From an uncultured Ruminococcus sp. (GTDB lineage: Bacteria > Bacillota > Clostridia > Oscillospirales > Ruminococcaceae), in assembly GCA_900556055.1 (NCBI GenBank), contig USNJ01000037.1, forward strand, positions 1 through 14,084: 14,084 nt of DNA, written 5' to 3'. Of the stretch, positions 7,247 to 14,084 are shown in pieces. The notes below the pieces were generated by a model. It searched no databases, was not told where the DNA came from, and saw only the letters and a program-made list of their open reading frames with translations. The stretch's first letter is position 1; each line of letters opens with the position of its first letter. The position numbers and the translations under genes are program-made.

Positions 7247-8794
7247 GTGATAAACCGAAAAAAAGCTGCTGCGGTCATCTTGTCGGCAATGCTTTCGGTT
7301 AGTGCTTTGACCGCTTCGGTTTCCGCTCTGGAAGCCTATGACCCTTATACATATGACAGATGGAGCGATGCTGTTCCTTCACAGGTCGGATATGTTGCGG
7401 ATCATAACATCGACGGCGCTCAGATGGGCTGCGACAAGCTCGTTGAGCCTACGGATCTTTTCCTTGCTGCCGATAATAAGTTCTATATAACCGATAAAAC
7501 GGGCGAAGTTGAGATAAACGGAGAGAAGCAGAAGCTCCCCTCCAGGCTCATTATCACCGACATGGAATTCAATGTCGAGAGAATAATGACCGAATTTGAC
7601 TATAACGGCGAAACGCTTACTCTGAAAAACCCGAGCGGCGTTTTCGTAAGCCCATATGACAATACGATCTACATCGCAGATACGGAAAATTCCCGTATCA
7701 TTCACTGCGATCAGGACGGAAAGGTCATCAGACTCTTCGGAAAGCCCGATTCGGAGCTTTATTCCGCTGACCTGACCTATAACCCGATAAGAGTTCTCGC
7801 CGATAAGGCAGGAAATGTTTACGCAGTCGTAAAGAGCGTAAATAAGGGTGCCGTTATGTTCAACAGCGACGGAGAGTTCCTCGGATTCTACGGCGCAAAC
7901 CGTGTTGACGCTACCGCTGAGGTGCTTTCCAGATACTTCTGGAACCTCATCTCCACGGAAGAGCAGCGTGCAAGTACGATCAAGACAACTCCTGTCGGCT
8001 TCTCAAACTTCGATATCGACGAGGACGGATTCATTTACACAGTAACCGAATCCACAGATGTCGATACCGATATCGTAAAGAAGCTGAACCCCAGAGGCTA
8101 CAACATCTTCAATAACGCAAACGTAAACGACGTTACTTTCGGTGATGTGCCTCCTGCATATTACTCCATTTATTCCAAGGAAACTTCGATGGTCGATATC
8201 GATATCGGAGATGACGGCGTGCTGAACTGCCTCGACTATAACCAGGGCCGTATCTTCCAGTACGACAAGGAATGCAACCTGATGTTCATCATCGGCACAA
8301 CGGGCGATCAGCTCGGAGGCTTCAAGGCTCCTTCCGCTGTCGAGTCCTATCAGGATAAGCTTTACGTCCTCGATTCCAGAAAGTGCAACATTACCGTATT
8401 CAAGAGAACAGACTTCGGAAACATTGTTACTAAGGCTACCGAGCTTTATAATGACGGACGCTACGATGAGGCTCTTGAGCCTTGGCTCGAAGTCCTGAAG
8501 TACGACGGAAACTATCGCCGCGCTTACATCGGAATAGGCAACGCTTACTTCAACAGCGGCCGATATGAGGAAGCTATGAAGTATTACAAGACCGCTATCA
8601 GCCGTGTCCGCTACGATAAGGCTTATGAGGGCTACCGTGATGACTTCCTGAGAGATCATTTCGATGTTATAATGGTAGTTCTGATCCTGCTGATAATCCT
8701 CATCGTCGTTCTCAAAAAGATGAAGAAAGCAGGAAAGCTTGATTTCAAGCGTATGTTCCAAAATATGAAAAGAGAGGGTGTGCAGCTCAAATGA
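7247..8794 (+). CDS. Secreted, membrane-anchored NHL-repeat/TPR protein
   Basis: No enzymatic role is visible; it looks like an extracytoplasmic scaffold or sensor. The start is GTG 7247, 9 bases after AAAAGGG. A signal peptide (INRKKAAAVILSAMLS) has a likely cut after VSA, residue 27. Residues 65-390 are beta-propeller-like, with a clear NHL repeat at 128-166 (NPSGVFVSPYDNTIYIADT, then DGKVIRLFG) and weaker blades at 178-214, 252-290 and 314-388. Residues 392-460 hold about two TPR units (ATELYNDGRYDEALEPW, then AYIGIGNAYFNSGRYEEAM). A membrane helix (473-490) and a lysine-rich cytoplasmic tail end the 515-aa protein. Signal peptide plus C-terminal anchor puts propeller and TPR outside. The stop overlaps the next gene's start (ATGA), implying coupled translation with the YIP1-like membrane protein. 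Related NHL/TPR proteins occur in this type of Firmicutes operon; function unknown. Confidence 0.85.
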   Translation: MINRKKAAAVILSAMLSVSALTASVSALEAYDPYTYDRWSDAVPSQVGYVADHNIDGAQMGCDKLVEPTDLFLAADNKFYITDKTGEVEINGEKQKLPSRLIITDMEFNVERIMTEFDYNGETLTLKNPSGVFVSPYDNTIYIADTENSRIIHCDQDGKVIRLFGKPDSELYSADLTYNPIRVLADKAGNVYAVVKSVNKGAVMFNSDGEFLGFYGANRVDATAEVLSRYFWNLISTEEQRASTIKTTPVGFSNFDIDEDGFIYTVTESTDVDTDIVKKLNPRGYNIFNNANVNDVTFGDVPPAYYSIYSKETSMVDIDIGDDGVLNCLDYNQGRIFQYDKECNLMFIIGTTGDQLGGFKAPSAVESYQDKLYVLDSRKCNITVFKRTDFGNIVTKATELYNDGRYDEALEPWLEVLKYDGNYRRAYIGIGNAYFNSGRYEEAMKYYKTAISRVRYDKAYEGYRDDFLRDHFDVIMVVLILLIILIVVLKKMKKAGKLDFKRMFQNMKREGVQLK

Positions 8795-9420
8795 TGGATT
8801 ATACTAAAGGTCAGTGGGCGAAATACGTTTGCATGCACCCGTTTGAAGGCTTCGAGGACCTCCGCTGGAAAAAGGGCGGTTCGATGAAGATCGCATGGGG
8901 CGTTGTCGTTCTCCTTTTCATCGCATCACTGGCATACAGCCGGCTGTACGGCTTTCAGTATTACAGCAGCTATGACAGGATCTTCAACATAGTTCCTTAC
9001 ATATTCAAAAGCTTTATCCTCTTCCTGACATGGGTAGTCGCAAACTGGTCAATGTGTACGCTGTTCGACGGCGAGGGCACGATGAAAAACATCTTCATCA
9101 ACAGCGCTTATGCTCTTATCCCTTATGTTATAAGCTCGCTCCTCTGCACATTCCTCTCGCACTTCCTTATCAGAGATGAGTACATCTTCATCCAGACGAT
9201 ACAGATAATCGGTGAATGCTGGACCTTCATACTTCTCGTATCCGGTCAGAAGGCTGTTCACCAGTTCACATTCGGCAAGACGATAGCTCTTATGCTGCTC
9301 ACGATAGTAGCTATGATCGCAATTATCTTCCTGCTCGTTCTGCTGCTTACTCTGTTCCAGCAGATCATAATATTCGTTCTCTCTATCTACACTGAGCTGA
9401 CTTACAGATTCAGAGTTTAA
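8791..9420 (+). CDS. YIP1-family-like integral membrane protein
   Basis: A 209-aa membrane protein with about five hydrophobic segments (31-50, 66-88, 105-127, 133-151 and a long stretch 161-200). It shows the YIP1/Yip1-domain layout: an N-terminal cytoplasmic HPFEGFEDLRWKK motif, CTLFDGEGTMKN before a helix starting near AYALIPY, and a long final hydrophobic region. Bacterial YIP1-like proteins have no settled biochemical role. The ATG at 8791 overlaps the upstream stop (ATGA) and is 12 bases from AGAGAGGG; the next ATG at 8794 is possible but farther. Coupling to the NHL/TPR gene suggests the two products act together in the membrane. Family assignment is from motif resemblance and topology. 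Confidence 0.75.
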   Translation: MMDYTKGQWAKYVCMHPFEGFEDLRWKKGGSMKIAWGVVVLLFIASLAYSRLYGFQYYSSYDRIFNIVPYIFKSFILFLTWVVANWSMCTLFDGEGTMKNIFINSAYALIPYVISSLLCTFLSHFLIRDEYIFIQTIQIIGECWTFILLVSGQKAVHQFTFGKTIALMLLTIVAMIAIIFLLVLLLTLFQQIIIFVLSIYTELTYRFRV

Positions 9421-9452
9421 AGCAATTGCTAGAAAAGTGGTGAATAAAGATA

Positions 9453-11744
9453 ATGCAGATAAAAATGAGGAAGATCCTCGCCGCATTCGCAGCGGCAGTT
9501 ATGGTCGGCAGCATGACAGTTTCGGTATATTCCGAGGATGCTCCCGCCGATGAAGCAGCAGCTGAGGAAACGGCAGCCGAGGAGACCGATTCCGAAGGCT
9601 CGGGCAGCAAGAAAAAAGATGTTGAGACCCGTACCGAGGAAGAGGCTCTCGCTTCAATGGAGCAGGTTGCGGATAACGCAAACTTCACGCTCTATTATAA
9701 CGACTCAGAGGACCTTATCGCTCTCAAAAACAAGAAAAACGACTACATCTGGTGGTCGATACCCATCAATGCAGCCGCTTCAAACGCTACCGGCGCTCAG
9801 GTACAGGAGCTGCTCTCGGGCATGACCCTCGTTTACGGCGACCCCGAAAAAAGACGTACTTCCACACTCACAAGCGCAAAGAAGTCCTCTCATTCTTCGG
9901 AAAAGCTCTCAGACGGCGTTAAGATCACCTACGATTACGCAGAGCCGGGCATCACTATCCCCGTTAATATCGAGCTTTGCGATGATTATCTCAGAGTTTA
10001 TGTAAATACCTCCGAGATCACCGAAAAGGACAGCTCACAGACGACCGGAAAGCTCACAACGAGCCTTACCTTTATGTCGACCTTCGGAGCTGCTGATATG
10101 TCCGAGGACGGATATTTCGTTATCCCGGACGGAAGCGGTGCTGTTGTCGAGTTCAATAACGGACGCACAGGCTACGCTCCCTACACAGGCAGGGTCTACG
10201 GCAGAAACTATACCGCCGTTCCGACAACAAAGCCTACCGTTACCCGTCAGGTATATCTCCCGATGTACGGTATCGTCAAGGACGGAAACGGCATGATGGT
10301 AGTTGCCGACAAGGGCGACAGCTGCGCAACTATCAACGCTTACACAAGCCGTCAGAACAAGACCGATTACAACTCATGCTACTTTACCTTTGAAATAAGA
10401 ACCTCCGATGAATACCTCATGGGCGGTGAATCCAATCCCCTTAAGGTATTTGAAAAGAGAGGTATCCACGTTCCTGAGGTCGAGGTAAGATATTACCCCC
10501 TGACCGATGACGAGATGGATTATATCGACATCGCCGATTCTTACAGAGATTATCTCATCGGCGAAAAGAACGTCGAGCAGAAGACTGACGATGCTTCTCT
10601 TTACATCGACTTCTTCGGCGGCACTATCAAGAACCGTTCGATCGCAGGTATCCCTGTTGATATGAAAACCAAGATCACAGGCTTCGATGATGCAAAGTCT
10701 ATCCTCCAGTACCTCAACGATCAGGGCACAGGCAAGATGATCGTTAATTACAACGACTGGACAAACGACGGCATCACAGGAAAGATCGCCGACAGCGCAT
10801 CGCCTTCAGGAACACTGGGCGGAAAAAGCTCCTTCAAGCAGCTCCTGAGTTACGCTGAGGCAAACAATATCGAGATATATCCCGGAACCGATATCACAAC
10901 ATTCGAGTCCGGCGGCGGATATCTCACATTCACAGATACCGCAGTAAGAGTTTCAAATGCATTCGCAAGAACTTATGTATATGACCTCGCACACGGTATC
11001 CAGTCCAAGTTCTATGATCCGCTTTCCCTGCTGTCTCCGAACTCCTATAACAAGGCATATACAAAGGCAGCAAACAGCTGGAAGAAGTTCGGTCTGACCA
11101 ATATCTCCCTCGGAAACGGCACAACGATGCTCTACGGAGATTACGGCAGAAAGACATCTTCAAGAGAAGAAACTGAGTACACACTCAAGGAATGCTACGG
11201 ATACGTTAAGGATACAGTAGGTTCTATCCTCGCAGACGGCGCAAACGCTTATGCGGTTCCTTACGCTGACCATATCACAGACATTCCTCTCTGCTCCAGC
11301 AAGTTCGATATGTTCAACTATGATATCCCCTTCTATCAGATCGTTATGCAGGGACTCGTTCCTACCGCTTCAACAGCAGTGAACGCAGACCCCGAACCCG
11401 CAAAGCTTATCCTCCAGGCAGTTGCTTCCGGCGCAGCTCCCAAGTTCGACCTTATCCACGAAGAAGCTGAGAACCTGAAGGACACAAGATATGAAGTCCT
11501 GTACTATGCACAGTCCTCTTACTGGGCTGACACAGCAGCAGGCAGCGCTAAGTTCTATGACGACGTTCTGGGCAGCGTAAAGGATCAGAAGATCACAGCC
11601 TATAACGAGGACGGCGGCGTTATCACAACAGTCTACGAGAACGGCACTAAGGTCGTTACAGACCTGAACGAGCGCACAGCTTCCGTGGACGGAAAAACCT
11701 ATAAGCTTTCGGATTATATCGGAGAGGGGGCAGCCGCAGAATGA
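9453..11744 (+). CDS. Secreted DUF5696-like protein, possible glycoside-hydrolase fold
   Basis: Resembles the large secreted proteins annotated as DUF5696 that accompany ABC permeases in Firmicutes; their activity is not known to me. The start is ATG 9453, with GTGGTGA upstream (12-base gap); ATG 9465 has no good site. A signal peptide (MRKILAAFAAAVMVGS) is likely cut near residue 27 and is followed by an acidic linker (29-65). Residues 75-370 are beta-rich (YFVIPDGSGAVVEFNNG is conserved-looking). About 383-690 look like a TIM-barrel-type domain: LYIDFFGG, MIVNYNDWTNDG, IEIYPGTDIT, TMLYGDYGRK. About 708-750 form a small beta region. A beta domain followed by a barrel recalls clan-D type glycosidases; D435, D439, D480 and D563 are candidate acidic residues, but this is inference. 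It precedes permease pair B, where a binding protein would usually lie, and its stop overlaps the next start (ATGA). Confidence 0.8.
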   Translation: MQIKMRKILAAFAAAVMVGSMTVSVYSEDAPADEAAAEETAAEETDSEGSGSKKKDVETRTEEEALASMEQVADNANFTLYYNDSEDLIALKNKKNDYIWWSIPINAAASNATGAQVQELLSGMTLVYGDPEKRRTSTLTSAKKSSHSSEKLSDGVKITYDYAEPGITIPVNIELCDDYLRVYVNTSEITEKDSSQTTGKLTTSLTFMSTFGAADMSEDGYFVIPDGSGAVVEFNNGRTGYAPYTGRVYGRNYTAVPTTKPTVTRQVYLPMYGIVKDGNGMMVVADKGDSCATINAYTSRQNKTDYNSCYFTFEIRTSDEYLMGGESNPLKVFEKRGIHVPEVEVRYYPLTDDEMDYIDIADSYRDYLIGEKNVEQKTDDASLYIDFFGGTIKNRSIAGIPVDMKTKITGFDDAKSILQYLNDQGTGKMIVNYNDWTNDGITGKIADSASPSGTLGGKSSFKQLLSYAEANNIEIYPGTDITTFESGGGYLTFTDTAVRVSNAFARTYVYDLAHGIQSKFYDPLSLLSPNSYNKAYTKAANSWKKFGLTNISLGNGTTMLYGDYGRKTSSREETEYTLKECYGYVKDTVGSILADGANAYAVPYADHITDIPLCSSKFDMFNYDIPFYQIVMQGLVPTASTAVNADPEPAKLILQAVASGAAPKFDLIHEEAENLKDTRYEVLYYAQSSYWADTAAGSAKFYDDVLGSVKDQKITAYNEDGGVITTVYENGTKVVTDLNERTASVDGKTYKLSDYIGEGAAAE

Positions 11745-12643
11745 AAAAGATCCATATGTCATACGAGAAGAAAAAAGGACTTTACGGTTACGGCTTTATC
11801 GCCCTCTGGTTTATCGGCGCACTGGTATTCTTTATCATTCCCGTTATCAGATGTATAAAGTTCGCTTTCGAGGAAGTAACTCCTACTGACGGCGCACTTC
11901 AGGAGGTATGGGTTGGACTTGATAAGTTCAGCTATGCCTTCAACAGTGACCCTAACTACCGTCAGTATCTTATCGACTGTCTGAAGGATACATTGCTCCA
12001 GACTCCCGTAATCATCATTTTCTCGCTGTTCGTAGCGATCGTAATCAATCAGAAATTCAGAGGACGTACCTTCGCAAGAGCGGTATTCTTCCTCCCCGTA
12101 ATCATCGCAACAGGCCCTGTTTACGAGATCATCACAGGCAACATGGCTACAAACGGCACAAGCGACGCAGCACAGTTCACAACAATGTTCGAGACCGACA
12201 TGGTCGATCAGCTCCTTGAGTTCATCGGTATCTACGGATTTAACGATAAATTCACCGAACTGCTGACGACTATCACGGGAGATATCCTGAACCTCGTATG
12301 GAAATGCGGTATTCAGATCCTTATCTTCCTCGCAGCACTTCAGGGCGTATCCACATCCGCAAAGGAAGCTGCAACAATGGAAGGCGCAACGGCATGGGAG
12401 TTCTTCTGGAAGATCACTCTGCCCTGCATTTCACCTATGATCCTTACAAACCTCGTTTATACGATCGTTGATACATTCACCGATCCTACCAACAAGGTCA
12501 TGACGCTTATCGTATCGAAGCAGACTCAGTGGGATTACGGCCTGATGGCAGCAATGGCATGGGCATATTTCGGAATAGTAATCATCGCTCTTGCTATCGT
12601 ATATCTGATAATCAAGAACTGGATCTACTACGAAGTTGAATAA
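11741..12643 (+). CDS. ABC sugar transporter permease, MalF type (pair B)
   Basis: Membrane subunit of the second permease pair; 300 aa. The ATG at 11741 overlaps the DUF5696-like stop and lies 10 bases after GGAGAGGGGG. The cytoplasmic N-terminus is short (about 13 residues), unlike the other three permeases here. Membrane segments lie near 15-37, 83-103, 111-130, 185-202, 230-248 and 270-292. The EAA loop at 209-228 fits the consensus exactly: EAATMEG, nine residues, ITLP. A hydrophilic stretch at 132-160 is probably an external loop. The protein is clearly distinct from the pair A MalF-type permease, so the second pair is not a recent copy. It presumably pairs with the next gene's product and needs an external ATPase. 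Substrate unknown. Confidence 0.92.
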   Translation: MKKIHMSYEKKKGLYGYGFIALWFIGALVFFIIPVIRCIKFAFEEVTPTDGALQEVWVGLDKFSYAFNSDPNYRQYLIDCLKDTLLQTPVIIIFSLFVAIVINQKFRGRTFARAVFFLPVIIATGPVYEIITGNMATNGTSDAAQFTTMFETDMVDQLLEFIGIYGFNDKFTELLTTITGDILNLVWKCGIQILIFLAALQGVSTSAKEAATMEGATAWEFFWKITLPCISPMILTNLVYTIVDTFTDPTNKVMTLIVSKQTQWDYGLMAAMAWAYFGIVIIALAIVYLIIKNWIYYEVE

Positions 12644-12660
12644 GGAGGCGGAATTTAATA

Positions 12661-13743
12661 ATGGCTGATACAACATCTACCGGCGCTTCCGCCGTCCTGG
12701 GAAAATTCAAGAAAGCACCCAAGGAGAAGGAAGTAAAGCTCTCCCGCAAGGAGAAAAAAGCGAGATTTCAGAAGCGTCTGGAAAATCTCTCTAAGGAGGA
12801 GCAGGCTTACCTCAAGAGAAAGCGTGCATTTGAGATGGTCTGGCCTATATGCCGAGGAATTCTCGTGTTCTCGCTTTGCTTTGTAATTCTCTATCCTCTG
12901 CTGTTCATGGTTTCGGCGGCATTCCGTCCCAAGGCAGAGATGAACGATCCTACTATCATGTGGATCCCTAAGACATTCACACTTTCAAACATCAAGGACG
13001 CCGTAAAGGCAATGCAGTTCGGCAAGACGCTGAAGAACACACTTCTGCTGAACATCGGCTGCTCACTGCTTTCGGTCGTTACCTGCGCCATCACGGGCTA
13101 TGGCTTTGCCAGATTCAAGTTCAAGTTCAAGGGACTTCTGTTTGGAATAGTAATCCTGATGATCCTTGTTCCTACACAGATCATCAATATCCCGCAGTAT
13201 ATGTATTTCCGTTACTGGGATATTTTCGGAATAATCAAAGCAACAACAGGCAATACCGTAAACCTCATCAACACTCCCTGGACGATGTATCTTCCTGCGC
13301 TCACCGCAAACGGAATCAGAGCGGGACTGTTCATCTTCCTGTTCAGACAGGCGTTCAGAGGACTGCCTAAGGAGCTGGAGGACGCAGCATATCTTGACGG
13401 CTGCTCACCTCTGCGCACATTCGTGCAGATCATGGTTCCAAACGCAGGCTCGGTATTCCTGACAGTATTCCTGTTCTCGATCGTATGGTACTGGAACGAT
13501 TACTATGTAAGTACAACGTTCTTCAATAAGGGTTCGACCATTGCGCTGATGCTGAAGAACCTGAACGAAGCACTGAAGCTTGCGATCTTCGATAACGGAA
13601 ACATCACGATCAACCCAAGAGAGCTTATCGTATGGATGGAGTCGGGCTGCCTTATCTCGATACTGCCTATCCTGGTGCTTTACATCGTGCTTCAGAAGCA
13701 GTTCACAGAAGGTATCGCACATTCCGGACTTACAGGTATGTAA
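12661..13743 (+). CDS. ABC sugar transporter permease, MalG type (pair B)
   Basis: Partner of the preceding MalF-type permease and last gene of the operon; 360 aa. AAGGAGG at 12642-12648 lies 12 bases before ATG 12661, the only sensible start. Residues 1-56 are a lysine/glutamate-rich cytoplasmic extension (KAPKEKEVKLSRKEKKAR, LSKEEQAYLKRKR), parallel to the one on the pair A MalG-type permease. Membrane segments follow from about 62. The EAA loop at 240-260 reads EDAAYLDG, nine residues, IMVP. FSIVWYWNDYYVS in the fifth helix region and the tail EGIAHSGLTGM are typical of MalG-type proteins. A hairpin terminator follows within about 30 bases. Confidence 0.92.
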   Translation: MADTTSTGASAVLGKFKKAPKEKEVKLSRKEKKARFQKRLENLSKEEQAYLKRKRAFEMVWPICRGILVFSLCFVILYPLLFMVSAAFRPKAEMNDPTIMWIPKTFTLSNIKDAVKAMQFGKTLKNTLLLNIGCSLLSVVTCAITGYGFARFKFKFKGLLFGIVILMILVPTQIINIPQYMYFRYWDIFGIIKATTGNTVNLINTPWTMYLPALTANGIRAGLFIFLFRQAFRGLPKELEDAAYLDGCSPLRTFVQIMVPNAGSVFLTVFLFSIVWYWNDYYVSTTFFNKGSTIALMLKNLNEALKLAIFDNGNITINPRELIVWMESGCLISILPILVLYIVLQKQFTEGIAHSGLTGM

Positions 13744-13774
13744 TGCCGCTCCGATATCGGTATAATTAAAAATT

Positions 13775-13806
13775 CAGGGCAGTCTTATCAAGGCTGCCCT
13801 GTTTTG
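13775..13806 (+). terminator. Terminator at the end of the transporter operon
   Basis: CAGGGCAGTC (13775-13784) pairs with GGCTGCCCTG (13792-13801), a 10-bp stem with one G-T pair and a 7-base loop, followed by TTTT. The T-run is short but the stem is strong and it starts 32 bases after the last stop codon. A separate 10-bp palindrome CCGATATCGG lies at 13751-13760. Confidence 0.75.
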
Positions 13807-13847
13807 GAATGCGGATAAAAAAACGTTTTCGGATAATTTTACTTTTG

Positions 13848-14084
13848 TGGGATATGTAAAAGAGAAAGAAGCCGCAGCTTTCCCGAGAACCGTGACAAAG
13901 TTCCCCACGGCGATAGATTGCGCCGTCGTTCAAGCGGGCAAAGGGTACTTTGCGTTTTGTTTGTTAAACGCAAAGCTTTGGCGGTCATCACTTGGCACAT
14001 ATCAAGCGCACAGCACCCACAGACCCGCACCAGAAGCTAAAAAGCGTTGGGGTCCAGCCCTTGGGCTTTGGCAAGGGCTGGTCG
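13848..14084. repeat. Noncoding element rich in inverted repeats (edge-truncated)
   Basis: No convincing gene occurs here; the only open frame (13839-14030, minus) lacks a ribosome binding site and follows the repeats. Three inverted repeats each enclose an 8-base loop: ACGGCG/CGCCGT (13907-13926), CTTTGCGTTT/AAACGCAAAG (13948-13975) and CCAGCCCTTG/CAAGGGCTGG (14054-14081). GCAAAG and CTTTG(C) alternate at 13938, 13948, 13970 and 13976, so hairpins can pair in more than one way. CCGTG/CACGG (13890-13910) overlaps the first. The base composition is richer in G and C than the preceding intergenic DNA. It looks like a dispersed intergenic repeat or structured RNA; the right end may lie outside the window. 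Confidence 0.55.

Noticed and set aside
8003..8761. Long 252-codon frame opposite the NHL/TPR gene
   Set aside because: It is antisense to a gene with clear signal peptide, NHL and TPR motifs, and has no start-site signals; it arises from the codon pattern of the opposite strand.
13839..14030. 63-codon minus-strand frame in the terminal repeat region
   Set aside because: It lies across the inverted repeats, has no ribosome binding site and no recognisable domain.
13900..14084. CRISPR-like array in the terminal repeats
   Set aside because: The repeats are inverted, of different sequence and unevenly spaced, not direct repeats with equal spacers.

Overview
The window reads as a low-to-moderate-GC Gram-positive chromosome, most likely a gut Ruminococcus or close relative in the Oscillospiraceae. 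Support comes from strong AGGAGG-type ribosome binding sites, consensus TTGACA-17-TATAAT promoters, frequent GTG/TTG starts, an alanine-rich wall-anchored surface protein whose alanine codons are almost all GCT, and a polysaccharide-type ABC operon of a kind common in Firmicutes. The genus is inference; no rRNA or other marker gene is present.

Layout. Positions 1-1290 hold the 3' part of a surface protein gene (helical alanine-rich repeats, a beta-rich domain, a Thr/Glu/Ala/Pro linker and a sorting-signal-like tail), followed by a strong terminator. Facing it on the minus strand is a RelB/DinJ-type antitoxin gene (1461-1724) with its own consensus promoter, a palindrome over the -35 box and a terminator, but no toxin gene beside it. 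A noncoding stretch (about 1776-2312) then carries palindromes, a near-perfect promoter and a leader hairpin.

From 2313 to 13743 runs one tightly packed plus-strand operon of eight genes: a large solute-binding protein fused to two carbohydrate-binding-like domains; a MalF-type and a MalG-type permease; a secreted NHL-repeat/TPR protein with a C-terminal membrane anchor; a YIP1-like membrane protein; a large secreted DUF5696-like protein with glycoside-hydrolase-like features; and a second MalF-type/MalG-type permease pair. Gaps are 35 bases or less and two junctions overlap by ATGA. A hairpin terminator follows. No ATPase is encoded, so the permeases presumably borrow a shared MsmK-type ATPase made elsewhere.

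How the genes may work together (inference): the CBM-fused binding protein and the DUF5696 protein sit outside the membrane and capture or process a carbohydrate polymer or oligosaccharide. Two permease heterodimers sit in the membrane. The NHL/TPR and YIP1 proteins may scaffold the complex. Having two permease pairs but only one recognisable binding protein, with DUF5696 in the position where a second binding protein would be expected, is the most interesting system-level feature.

The last about 280 bases are noncoding and full of inverted repeats, three of them with 8-base loops; they look like an intergenic repeat element or structured RNA that continues past the window edge.
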